DNA of 41,254 nucleotides, from positions 1-41,254 of the forward strand of contig JAHHRV010000019.1 of NCBI GenBank assembly GCA_020025595.1, read 5' to 3'. The stretch is from Oscillospiraceae bacterium (GTDB lineage: Bacteria > Bacillota > Clostridia > Oscillospirales > Oscillospiraceae). The position numbers and the translations under genes were made by a program. Shown here piece by piece: positions 1 through 7,525 of the stretch (position 1 is its first letter; every line of letters starts with the position of its first letter). Below the pieces are notes generated by a model that saw only the letters and a program-made list of their open reading frames with translations, ran no database searches and had not been told where the DNA came from.

Positions 1-690
1 AAAGGCACAACCGCAACCACATTGTCCCCGAAAAGTGGAACCCCTCGTTCTGAATGTTCTATTGTCCTGCAGAGATATGACCAAATGCTGGCTAATCGGC
101 CCATGCCTCCTGCACCTACGGAGCCTAAACCCACCAAACCGGCACCTACTAAGCCTACTACCCCGATTACTCCTGATACAAAACTTCCCTATGTAGACGG
201 AAAGGAAGCCTATAAGAGAGAAGTTTCTAAGTGGACTGCTCATTACCTCAATGAGTTCCGTAAAGCCGAAGGCAAAGCAACTGCTGAATGGCTTCCCGGC
301 ATGGCTCTTGTCGCAGAATATCGTGCCGATCAGCTAACTACAAATTATGCTCACGACACACTTGACGAGCGTAAGGCACTTGCTTATTATAAGTACGGTG
401 AGTGGGTCGATATGGGCGAATTTGGAGGTTCCTCTGAAGATAGTTTCTACCAGTATGATGGCGGTGAAGCAATCTCCATGGGTGGTGTAGCTGGCGATAC
501 TGCGGAAGAACAAGGTAAGTTCCAGGCTGAAGCACTCTATAACAGTAAAAATCACTGGTCTTATGTCGGAGATCCCCAGTATCCGTATATTGCTGTAGGC
601 ATTGAATATGATGCAAATGGTCAAGAATATTGTTGTGTTATGGTAAGTGCTACCAACCATGATATCGGCTGGACAAATCCTCATCCATAA
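1..690 (+). CDS. CAP (SCP/PR1)-domain secreted protein, C-terminal part
   Basis: The reading frame is open from the first base of the window, so the 5' end lies outside it; the first possible start inside (TTG at 22) has no ribosome binding site. The visible protein has a Pro/Thr-rich linker (PTEPKPTKPAPTKPTT) of the kind seen in cell-surface proteins. It is followed by a region resembling the CAP/SCP/PR1 fold: a helix with YLNEFRK, a RADQL segment, the YAHDT motif, and the late YPYIAVGIEYDANGQ strand. CAP proteins are secreted, mostly of unknown biochemical role. In this domain the usual HN and GENI motifs are only partly recognisable, so family membership is likely but not certain. The gene ends 10 bp before a strong terminator, so it is the last gene of its unit. 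Confidence 0.65.
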   Translation, partial: KGTTATTLSPKSGTPRSECSIVLQRYDQMLANRPMPPAPTEPKPTKPAPTKPTTPITPDTKLPYVDGKEAYKREVSKWTAHYLNEFRKAEGKATAEWLPGMALVAEYRADQLTTNYAHDTLDERKALAYYKYGEWVDMGEFGGSSEDSFYQYDGGEAISMGGVAGDTAEEQGKFQAEALYNSKNHWSYVGDPQYPYIAVGIEYDANGQEYCCVMVSATNHDIGWTNPHP

Positions 691-700
691 TTGATCCATA

Positions 701-748
701 AAAGAACCCCTCTGTTGCGATATTTAAACTGCAACAGAGGGGTTCTTT
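701..748 (+). terminator. Intrinsic terminator after the CAP gene
   Basis: Perfect 18-bp inverted repeat: AAAGAACCCCTCTGTTGC at 701-718 and its complement at 731-748, with a 12-nt loop. The arm ends in TTCTTT, which serves as the U-rich tail. Confidence 0.9.
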
Positions 749-982
749 ACTTTGCATATGGCAAGACAGCGTTTTAGCAATAACGCACAAAAACTTATGC
801 TAATATTTGTTTCGTAATTTCGCACGAGAAACCATTAGATTTTTACAAACAAGCAAAAAAAGTTAGAAAATTCATTCCTTACACAACCATGATTTTCCCA
901 CAAAACTCTCGTTATTCAGCCCAAATTCCGCCCAAAATTTTAAAGCATTTTCAGTTCAATCAAAAATATCCGAAATAGGCAG
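749..982. other. AT-rich intergenic stretch without a recognisable gene
   Basis: Between the CAP terminator and the tRNA terminator I see only AT-rich sequence with no ORF carrying a ribosome binding site, no long inverted repeat and no clear paired -35/-10. It probably separates two convergent units (CAP gene rightward, tRNA leftward). Confidence 0.5.
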
Positions 983-1015
983 AAAAAGACCTGAAAACCA
1001 ATGGTTTTCAGGTCT
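983..1015 (-). terminator. Terminator of tRNA-Ala
   Basis: AGACCTGAAAACCA (987-1000) is complementary to 1002-1015. On the minus strand the stem is followed by a run of T (A983-A987 on the plus strand). It begins 5 nt after the CCA end of the tRNA. Confidence 0.85.
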
Positions 1016-1019
1016 GATT

Positions 1020-1095
<76 letters not shown>

Positions 1096-1128
1096 ATATT
1101 CAGTTCTGCCTTGTCTGACAGCTTTTGT

Positions 1129-1156
1129 ATTATAACATACTGGCGCAAAATGTCAA
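1129..1156 (-). promoter_or_regulatory. Promoter of tRNA-Ala
   Basis: On the minus strand, TTGACA (1151-1156) and TATAAT (1129-1134) are separated by 16 bp, with an extended -10 TG one base upstream of the -10 box. Both boxes match the sigma-A consensus exactly. The tRNA starts 33 bp downstream. Confidence 0.85.
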
Positions 1157-1237
1157 TACATTTTTTCAATCTTCGGGACAATTATGTCCTCCGCTTTGTC
1201 AAAAGTGCAAAAAAGGTAAGATTTCGATAGATTCTAC

Positions 1238-1266
1238 TTGTCTTCTCTCTTCCGATATGGTATATT
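1238..1266 (+). promoter_or_regulatory. Promoter of the riboswitch-MATE unit
   Basis: TTGTCT (1238-1243) and TATATT (1261-1266) with a 17-bp spacer. Transcription would begin near 1273, just before the first aptamer stem at 1282, as expected for a riboswitch leader. Confidence 0.7.
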
Positions 1267-1281
1267 AGCGTAGTTTTGAAG

Positions 1282-1343
1282 CTTATATAAGTTCACAATT
1301 GGGTGAATGTATCTACAAACTACCGTAATAGTTTAGCTATAAG
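1282..1343 (+). ncRNA. Purine-type riboswitch aptamer (guanine-class C74 equivalent)
   Basis: The RNA folds as a three-way junction of the purine riboswitch family. P1 is CTTATA (1282-1287) with TATAAG (1338-1343), and J1/2 is TAA. P2 is GTTCAC/GTGAAT with loop AATTGG. J2/3 is GTATCTAC, matching the conserved core U47, U49, C50, U51, A52, C53. P3 is AAACTA/TAGTTT with loop CCGTAA. GG of loop 2 (1301-1302) can pair with CC of loop 3 (1323-1324). The base just before P1's 3' strand is C1337, the position that pairs with guanine in known guanine riboswitches. P2 plus its loop is 3 nt shorter than in xpt and the preceding J3/1 base is G rather than A, so ligand specificity is uncertain. Confidence 0.82.
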
Positions 1344-1392
1344 TCGAAACTTTTTCGACGATTTTATAGCAACTATTGCGGTTTATTTTTTT
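1323..1392 (+). terminator. Riboswitch expression platform: conditional terminator
   Basis: A long hairpin forms from CCGTAATAGTT (1323-1333) with 1371-1381 (one G-T pair), GCTATAA (1336-1342) with 1364-1370, and GTCGAA (1343-1348) with 1354-1359. A T-rich tail follows (1382-1392), and the MATE ribosome binding site AGGAGG comes directly after at 1393. The 5' half of this terminator consists of L3, the P3 3' strand, J3/1 and the P1 3' strand of the aptamer, so the two folds exclude each other. I infer that ligand binding prevents termination and turns the gene on, as in pbuE-type adenine switches. Confidence 0.82.
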
Positions 1393-1405
1393 AGGAGGAA
1401 ATTAG

Positions 1406-2806
1406 ATGGATGCAAACAGAATCTTAGGCGAAGAAAAAATATCGAAACTGCTGCTAAAATTCTCAACTCCCTGTGTCATGGGCCTGCTGATCAGCGCATT
1501 CTACAACATCGTAGACCAGATCTTCATCGGTAACAGCGAGCTGGGCTATCTGGGCAATGCTGCAACGGGTATTTCCTTCCCCGTGATCTGCATCGCAAAT
1601 GCATTTGCTTGGTGCATTGGCGACGGCGCAGCAGCCTTTTTGAGTATCTGTGCCGGTCGAAGAGACAGCGACAGCGCTCACAAATGCGTCGGAACCGGCA
1701 TCAGCATGACCCTGATCATCAGTGCCGTTTTAATGGTGCTGTGTCTGGTATTTCAAAAGCCTCTGATGATCGTTTTCGGTGCCTCTGACCAGACACTTGC
1801 CATGTCTCTGGACTATTTCCGGATCATCGTGGCCTTTTTCCCCTTCTATCTGCTGCTGAATGTGATGAACAGCATGATCCGGGCCGACGGCAGCCCCACC
1901 TACGCCATGATCGCCATGAGCCTTGGTGCAGTCATCAACATTATTCTGGACCCCATCTTTATTTTCGTGCTGAAATGGGGCATTCAGGGTGCCGCAATCG
2001 CAACAGTCATCGGTCAGGTTGCTTCCTTCTTTACCTGCGCCGTGTACTTCTTTAAGCCGAAAAGCTTCCATTTGACCAAGCGCAGCTTTATCGTAGACTT
2101 CAGCATCCTTCGGCATCTGATTACCCTGGGCGGCTCAACCTTCATAACTCAGATTTCCATTGTGGTCATGTCTGTTCTGAGCAATATGACCCTGTTCCAC
2201 TATGGCGCTCTGTCCAAGTACGGCAGCGACATTGCAATTTCCGTTTTCAGCATCCAGACAAAGGTTTATACCATTGTCAACAACATCGTGGTCGGTATCG
2301 CTCTGGGCAGCCAGCCCATTCTGGGCTATAACTACGGCGCAGGAAACATGGATCGAGTCAAGAAAACCTACAAGCTGCTGCTGATTTCTTCTGTCAGCGT
2401 AGGCATAGTCGCAACATTGATCTTTGAACTCTTCCCTCAGGCCGTCATTGGTATCTTTGGAAAAGGAAACGAGCTGTATCAGGAATTTGCGCTGAAAATG
2501 TTCCGAATCTATCTGTCCCTCAGCCTGTTCACCTGCCTTGTCAAAATGACATCTGTGTTTTTCCAGTCCATCGGAAAATCCATTCAGGCAATGGTTTCTT
2601 CCATCATTCGAGATATCGTCTGTTTTGTGATCTTCACCATCAGCCTGTCCTATTTCTTCGAGTCCGCTCAGCCCGGTCAGGGTATTTACGGCATTCTGTT
2701 CGCAGCTCCCCTGTCCGATCTCATCGCCGTAAGCGTTGCGGTAGTCCTGACCGTCCGTTTCTTCAAGGAAATGAAGTCCGCACAGTCCCCCCTCTCTCGT
2801 AACTAA
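1406..2806 (+). CDS. MATE family efflux transporter
   Basis: Multidrug and toxic compound extrusion family pump in the cytoplasmic membrane; family members export organic cations or metabolites using a Na+ or H+ gradient. The 466-aa length and about 12 hydrophobic helices fit the family. The typical N-terminal segment is visible (PCVMGLLISAFYNIVDQIFIG), as is the internally repeated second half (GSTFITQISIVVMSVLSNM and later QPILGYNYGAG, a hallmark MATE loop). The start ATG is set by AGGAGG at 1393-1398. The leader carries a purine-type riboswitch with a conditional terminator, so the physiological substrate may be a purine or related metabolite; that is inference. The gene is monocistronic, ending before a bidirectional terminator. 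Confidence 0.93.
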   Translation: MDANRILGEEKISKLLLKFSTPCVMGLLISAFYNIVDQIFIGNSELGYLGNAATGISFPVICIANAFAWCIGDGAAAFLSICAGRRDSDSAHKCVGTGISMTLIISAVLMVLCLVFQKPLMIVFGASDQTLAMSLDYFRIIVAFFPFYLLLNVMNSMIRADGSPTYAMIAMSLGAVINIILDPIFIFVLKWGIQGAAIATVIGQVASFFTCAVYFFKPKSFHLTKRSFIVDFSILRHLITLGGSTFITQISIVVMSVLSNMTLFHYGALSKYGSDIAISVFSIQTKVYTIVNNIVVGIALGSQPILGYNYGAGNMDRVKKTYKLLLISSVSVGIVATLIFELFPQAVIGIFGKGNELYQEFALKMFRIYLSLSLFTCLVKMTSVFFQSIGKSIQAMVSSIIRDIVCFVIFTISLSYFFESAQPGQGIYGILFAAPLSDLIAVSVAVVLTVRFFKEMKSAQSPLSRN

Positions 2807-2863
2807 CCGGTTCGTCGGGGCCGCTGTATCAGCCCCCGCTTCCCAGCCCCAACTACGCCAAAA

Positions 2864-2897
2864 GGCAGGAATCAAACCTGATTCCTGCCTTTGTTTT
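2864..2897 (+). terminator. Bidirectional terminator between MATE and the EPS kinase
   Basis: GGCAGGAATCA (2864-2874), loop AACC, then TGATTCCTGCC (2879-2889) and TTTGTTTT. An A-run upstream (2860-2863) gives a T-tail on the minus strand, so it can also serve the convergent kinase gene. Confidence 0.88.
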
Positions 2898-2917
2898 ATA
2901 TTCCGTTCAGGACAATT

Positions 2918-4342
2918 TTACTCCTGCTTTTCCGACTGACCGTAACTGCCGTAATGGCCGTAACCGCCATAGTAGCCGTAGTCACTGTAGCTCCGGGAGC
3001 CGAACTGGGAAACATTCATATTCATGACGCAGCCGATAACCGGCTTTTGACTGTCACCCAGGATCTGCACACCCTCCACGATCTGCTGACGGCAGGCAAA
3101 GTTCTGCCGCACGGACAGCAGCGCACAGTCTGCCATGGAAAACAGCTCTGCTGTATCCGCCATCAATGCACAGGGCGGTGTATCCAGAATGATGTAATCA
3201 AAGCTCTTTCTCGCCGCATTGATCAGGCCCTTCATGGAACTGCTGCTGAGCAGCTGATCCGGTCTGGACATGGGCTTTCCGCCGTAAATCGAATAGAGGA
3301 AATCATTGTCCTCGTGGCGCAGAACCTGATCCAGCTTGCATTTCTTTTGCAGATAGTCACTGAGTCCAAGACCCGGCTTTCTGCCCAGAGCCTTGGCAAC
3401 AGAGGGGTTGCGCAGGTCGCAGTCCAGCAACAGCACCCGCTTTTCCTTCTGGGCCAACGACAGCGCCAGATTGATGGAAACGGTGGTTTTGCCTTCGTTT
3501 GCAATGGTACTTGTCACCAGCAGCACCTGGCTGTTGGTTTTTGCCATCTGCCGCTCCACGCGCACTCGCAGCAGCCGGATGGACTCGTTAAAGCCAAATT
3601 TGTCGCTGCCATGTGTAATCACGGGACACAGATAAGAGTTTTTCTTGGAATATCCACGCACCGCAGGCACACGGCCCAGGCACTCCAGATTGACCAGTCT
3701 GCCCAGTTCTTCTTCATCACTCACCGTCTGGTGGCTGAGCCAGTACAGCACCGCCCACACGGCCCAGATGCCAAAGCCCAGCACCATTCCCTTCACCGCA
3801 GCACGGGGATAACTGACGCTGTTGACAGGTGCCTGAGGCATTCCGCTTTCACTCATCAGCTTCATGGTGGTGGGGCCGACTACGAACTCTGCAACTGACG
3901 GATAGATCTCCATAACGCAGTTCAGCACATCATAGCACAGCTTCGGGTCGTCGGAACGCACCGCCAGCGATACGATGTTGGTATTGCCCAGAACGCTTAC
4001 CTTCACCGCCGGCATATACGGAATATCCAGCTCCTCCATAACCCTCTGATTCAGCGCACTGCTGCTGAGAATGTGAGGGAATGTAGCCGCCATCTGCTGG
4101 GCTGCAGCGGAATTATAATAGGCCTGGCTGCCGTAAAAAGGGTTGGTCACCTTTACGGTAAATGAAGCACTGGCCTCGTAAACCGGGCTGTAGCCTCTCC
4201 AGCTGCGAAAGCACATAAGGCCGGCCAGAACAACCATCAGCAAAATGCCATATTTCATCAAATATCGGAAGCTTCGCCAGCATCCTCGCAGAAGCGATGT
4301 CAAATCGATCTTCGGATAGCCGGATTCCACTTGTTCATCCAT
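2918..4342 (-). CDS. Wzc-like polysaccharide co-polymerase / tyrosine autokinase (second copy)
   Basis: Membrane tyrosine kinase that controls export and chain length of surface polysaccharide. The N-terminal half (about 1-190) is a Wzz-type domain with a first membrane helix near residue 32 (YGILLMVVLAGLMCF) and a second near 170 (VLGFGIWAVWAVLYWL). The C-terminal half is a BY-kinase: Walker A near 277-285 (NEGKTT), Walker A' VLLLDCDLRNPS, and Walker B YIILDTPP. The tail SDYGYYGGYGHYGSYGQ is the tyrosine cluster that is autophosphorylated in this family. Firmicutes usually split the two halves into CapA and CapB; here they are fused. It lies 67 bp after a paralogue of the same architecture and is the last gene of the operon. 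Confidence 0.9.
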   Translation of the reverse strand: MDEQVESGYPKIDLTSLLRGCWRSFRYLMKYGILLMVVLAGLMCFRSWRGYSPVYEASASFTVKVTNPFYGSQAYYNSAAAQQMAATFPHILSSSALNQRVMEELDIPYMPAVKVSVLGNTNIVSLAVRSDDPKLCYDVLNCVMEIYPSVAEFVVGPTTMKLMSESGMPQAPVNSVSYPRAAVKGMVLGFGIWAVWAVLYWLSHQTVSDEEELGRLVNLECLGRVPAVRGYSKKNSYLCPVITHGSDKFGFNESIRLLRVRVERQMAKTNSQVLLVTSTIANEGKTTVSINLALSLAQKEKRVLLLDCDLRNPSVAKALGRKPGLGLSDYLQKKCKLDQVLRHEDNDFLYSIYGGKPMSRPDQLLSSSSMKGLINAARKSFDYIILDTPPCALMADTAELFSMADCALLSVRQNFACRQQIVEGVQILGDSQKPVIGCVMNMNVSQFGSRSYSDYGYYGGYGHYGSYGQSEKQE

Positions 4343-4364
4343 TCATTTTTCCCCCTATGGGCAG

Positions 4365-4382
4365 AAAACCCGAAACCTCGGG
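4365..4382 (-). terminator. Weak terminator-like hairpin between the two kinases
   Basis: On the minus strand CCCGA-GGTT-TCGGG is followed by TTTT in the 67-bp gap between the kinase genes. The stem is only 5 bp, so it could at most reduce read-through. Confidence 0.3.
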
Positions 4383-4409
4383 GCTCTCCCGTTCATTTTG
4401 TTCAAATCC

Positions 4410-5864
4410 TTACCGGCTTTTCTTCGGACCGTATCCGTAACTGCCATATCCGCTCTTACCATATCTCTTATAGCTGCCATAGGCTCCATAATGATAGGCA
4501 GGTGCAAAGTTTCCGGAACCATACACATTGTTGAGGACACAGCCCAGCATATGGCTTCCCGATCTTTCGAGGATCCCCACGCAGTCATTGAGATCCGCTG
4601 CAAGCGCCCGGTTCTGTCTGACGACCAGCAAGGAAGCATCCGCAAGACCCGCCAGATATTCTGCATCCGGTGCCAGAGACATGGGCGGAGTGTCCATAAT
4701 GACATAGTCAAACTGCTCTGCCGTTGCCTGCAGGATGGACTTCATCGCCACATTGCTGACCAGATCCCCTGCCGTGTGCATACCCTTTCGGGAAGACAGC
4801 AGATACAGATTGCTGTGTCCCACCTGGGTGATGGTATTTTTCAGATTTGCCTTGCCTGACAGAATGTCTGCAACGCCCATCGTTGCTGCGCTCTGGTTCA
4901 GGGCCAGTGCACACGAGGGCTTGCGCAAATCACAATCGATCAGCAGCACTCGTTTTCCCTTTTCTGCCAAGGACAATGCCAGATTGGCTGCCACAGTGGT
5001 CTTGCCTTCGTTTTCCAGGAAGCTTGTGACCATCAGCACCTTTTCTCCCTGGCGCATCCGTTTTCCCACCCGGCTGGCCAGTTTATTGATAGACTCTGTA
5101 TAAACGAAACTGGTGGTGTGGTTGCTGATCAGAACGCTGTTCTTTCTGCGAACCAGTTTTTCCCGGAGGGTCTTGTACTTTTTCTCGTGATACAGCTCGC
5201 CCAGGACCCGGCAGCGAAGCTTATAATCAGCTTCGGTACGGCTGCGAACCTTGTCTGACAGAAAGGAAATCACGCCCAGCAAAGCCACCATACCGGCCGC
5301 TGCCAGGATCACGCCCTTTTTCATCGCATGACCCAGATTCAACGGATTCATGGGTGCCACGGGAACCGAGGGATTTTTCAGCACCTCCAGGATCACGCCT
5401 TCCAGCAGCTGCCCGGACACGATACTATGGTGCTCCTGAATGGCCTTGGACACCAGAAACACCGTCCGGGGATCAGAGCCTGTGACCTGCACCGTCAGCA
5501 GGTTTGTTTCGGGAACCGCACTGGCGGTGATGGTACCGTCAAATCTGGTGATTCCCACCTGCTCCATCACCTTATTCTGCAGCAGAGAGCTGTTGAGCAC
5601 CTCGGTAAAGACACCCGCCAGATCTCTGGTAGCATTCAGATTCTGAAAGGTACTGCTGGAGGTACCGCCTGTAGAAATTACATAGGTGGTAGATGTGGCA
5701 TACTGAGGCACATAAGACATATCTTTCAGCACAAACACACCCATACCGGCAATCAGTGCCACCACCACGATCAGATACCACTGGCGCAGCACATCCCGCA
5801 TGACAGCAGCCAGGTAGGCAACAGAAAAGCGGTCTTCTACAATTTCTGAAGTATTCTGTTCCAT
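4410..5864 (-). CDS. Wzc-like polysaccharide co-polymerase / tyrosine autokinase (first copy)
   Basis: 484-aa fused Wzz-BY-kinase. A first membrane helix lies near residues 30-50 (WYLIVVVALIAGMGVFVL) and a second in the middle (VILAAAGMVALLGVISFL). The kinase has Walker A near 280-288 (ENEGKTT), Walker A' VLLIDCDLRKPS and Walker B YVIMDTPP. The Gly/Tyr-rich tail (YHYGAYGSYKRYGKSGYGSY) is the phosphorylation cluster and is more basic than that of its neighbour. The start is the ATG at 5864, preceded by GGAGGAG inside the end of the upstream gene; a longer frame to 5885 would have no such site. One base separates it from the upstream stop, indicating translational coupling. The two kinases may form hetero-oligomers or serve two polymers; that is inference. 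Confidence 0.9.
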   Translation of the reverse strand: MEQNTSEIVEDRFSVAYLAAVMRDVLRQWYLIVVVALIAGMGVFVLKDMSYVPQYATSTTYVISTGGTSSSTFQNLNATRDLAGVFTEVLNSSLLQNKVMEQVGITRFDGTITASAVPETNLLTVQVTGSDPRTVFLVSKAIQEHHSIVSGQLLEGVILEVLKNPSVPVAPMNPLNLGHAMKKGVILAAAGMVALLGVISFLSDKVRSRTEADYKLRCRVLGELYHEKKYKTLREKLVRRKNSVLISNHTTSFVYTESINKLASRVGKRMRQGEKVLMVTSFLENEGKTTVAANLALSLAEKGKRVLLIDCDLRKPSCALALNQSAATMGVADILSGKANLKNTITQVGHSNLYLLSSRKGMHTAGDLVSNVAMKSILQATAEQFDYVIMDTPPMSLAPDAEYLAGLADASLLVVRQNRALAADLNDCVGILERSGSHMLGCVLNNVYGSGNFAPAYHYGAYGSYKRYGKSGYGSYGYGPKKSR

Positions 5865-5865
5865 T

Positions 5866-6762
5866 TTACTCCTCCACCACCACATTCAGCCGGGTAAATC
5901 CTGTATGCAGGTCATCCATTGTGACCGTATAGGTTACGCTGTACACGCCGGGTGTACGGGTATCCACATTGTCGATCATGTCCACACGGACCGTATGCCG
6001 TGCATCGCTCTGTCCGTTTCGGTTGATGAAAACATCGATATCAGGATCATGTCCATCAATCTGATAATCGACAGAACCAACTGTCAGATTTTTAAGGTAT
6101 TTTTCTGCGTGAAACACGGTTCCCTTGGGAATATATACCAGATACTCGCTCAGCTCCACGCTGGCATCGTAGGCGCTGGTGGGATGCACATCCACAGGCA
6201 GAGTGATTCGCACCGTATCGCCCATGGTGTTTGTGACTCTGAATTCCACCTGATGCACGCCGGCATAGGCCAGGCTGGTGGTGTCACTGACCAGATTGCC
6301 CTTGATGCGGCTGCTGATATCGCCGTCGATCATATCCTGGGCGCCCATATAGCCCAGCACATCCTGAGTGCTTCCTTCCGGCAGAAGCAGTGCCTCTTTC
6401 TGAGAAAACTTAGGCGGCTGATAATCGGTAAAGGTCAGAGTTCTGGTAGCCTTGGATACATTGCCGGAGTGGTCAAAGGCTGCATAGGTAGCCACTGCCA
6501 TATGGTCCGGGTTGATTTCCGAAATGCTCTCCACCACGATTTCGCCGGTCACATCGCCGTCTCTGTTGTCCTTGGCGGTGACACCTCTGAGCAGATCTTC
6601 CTGGGTGTAGGACACAGAAACATCCATGGCCTCAGAATCCATGGTAATTTTGGGCGGAACATGGTCTTTGCGCATCACATGGGTGACCCCATAAATAGCC
6701 GTTGCCGAGCCGACCGTCACCAGCAGGACCGTAGCCAATATTGTTATTCGTTTTCTTCTCAC
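5866..6762 (-). CDS. Membrane-anchored Ig-like (DUF5011/HYR-type) domain protein of the EPS operon
   Basis: A short basic cytoplasmic start is followed by one membrane helix (ITILATVLLVTVGSATAIYGV), then about 250 extracellular residues of beta-sandwich repeats. The pattern of PPKI...LLRGVTAKDNRDGDVTGEI, then DYQPPKF...GAQDMIDGDISSRI, then a third unit ending in PGVYSVTYTV is that of Ig-like DUF5011/HYR modules. I chose the GTG at 6762 because AAGGAG lies 9 bases upstream, next to the stop of the preceding gene; an ATG at 6819 would overlap that gene and lacks a good site. No enzymatic motif is visible. From its place between phosphatase and kinases I infer a structural or polymer-binding role in exopolysaccharide assembly. 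Confidence 0.75.
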   Translation of the reverse strand: MRRKRITILATVLLVTVGSATAIYGVTHVMRKDHVPPKITMDSEAMDVSVSYTQEDLLRGVTAKDNRDGDVTGEIVVESISEINPDHMAVATYAAFDHSGNVSKATRTLTFTDYQPPKFSQKEALLLPEGSTQDVLGYMGAQDMIDGDISSRIKGNLVSDTTSLAYAGVHQVEFRVTNTMGDTVRITLPVDVHPTSAYDASVELSEYLVYIPKGTVFHAEKYLKNLTVGSVDYQIDGHDPDIDVFINRNGQSDARHTVRVDMIDNVDTRTPGVYSVTYTVTMDDLHTGFTRLNVVVEE

Positions 6763-6775
6763 GAAACATTTCTCC

Positions 6776-7525
6776 TTATCTGAACCAATCCGGCTCTGTC
6801 GTCCGAATTTCTTCATCATTCAGTACCCGCATGGGGTGCTCCTGAAGCAGCTTTCTCGGTGCCGCAGGGCCAAAGTTCTCCTGCAGCAGCTGGGCTACCT
6901 CGCCCATCCACGGGGTACGCATTCTGGGCGAGTGGGTATCGCTCGCCACCATATAGGCAAATCGCCTTGCCACCAGTTCCCAGGACAGTCTGTGAGGCCC
7001 TGGCCCGAAACGGCCCAGCAGGCTTCCCTTGTTCACCTGCAGCAGGCATCCCATTTCCACCCAGAGATTCAGGACTGTGGGGTCTTCCTGAGTGAAATAG
7101 TACCGCTCCGGATGAGCCACCACCGGGCGCATCCCAAGTTTCAGCACTTCCTCCAGAATGTCTGTCGCCCGTCCGGCGTAATCGGAAAACGGGAACTCGA
7201 TCAGCGGATATCTGGAGCCGTTCAGGCCGATCATCTTTCCGCAGCTCAGAAGCTCGGGAACATCCTCTGTTCCGAAAATCTCCATTCCCGGAACGATCCG
7301 CAGCGGAATCTTCGCTTCTTTCAGGGCCGTGCGCAGCGTCTGCAGACGCTCTTCAAGCTCCGGCCCCCAGAGATTCGCCCTCGTGCTGAGTGTGCAGCAG
7401 TGGGGTGTGGCTGCCATGACTTTTACGCCGCTTTCCACAGCCATTGCCGCCATTTCCAGAGAGCTTTCCAGATTCCGGGAGCCATCGTCAATACCGGGCA
7501 GAATATGTGCATGAATATCGATCAT
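6776..7525 (-). CDS. CpsB/CapC-type tyrosine-protein phosphatase (PHP family)
   Basis: Metal-dependent phosphotyrosine phosphatase that dephosphorylates BY-kinases of the capsule/EPS system. The PHP fold is visible: MIDIHAHILPGIDDGS at the N terminus, ATPHC near residue 45, FGTEDVPELL in the middle, VVAHPERY and the terminal VASDTHSP metal-ligand motifs. The 249-aa length is usual for the family. The start ATG (7525) overlaps the stop of the upstream ABC gene as ATGA and has GGGAGG ahead of it; the longer upstream frame is out of family. With the two kinases downstream it completes the phosphorylation cycle that gates polysaccharide synthesis. Confidence 0.93.
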   Translation of the reverse strand: MIDIHAHILPGIDDGSRNLESSLEMAAMAVESGVKVMAATPHCCTLSTRANLWGPELEERLQTLRTALKEAKIPLRIVPGMEIFGTEDVPELLSCGKMIGLNGSRYPLIEFPFSDYAGRATDILEEVLKLGMRPVVAHPERYYFTQEDPTVLNLWVEMGCLLQVNKGSLLGRFGPGPHRLSWELVARRFAYMVASDTHSPRMRTPWMGEVAQLLQENFGPAAPRKLLQEHPMRVLNDEEIRTTEPDWFR

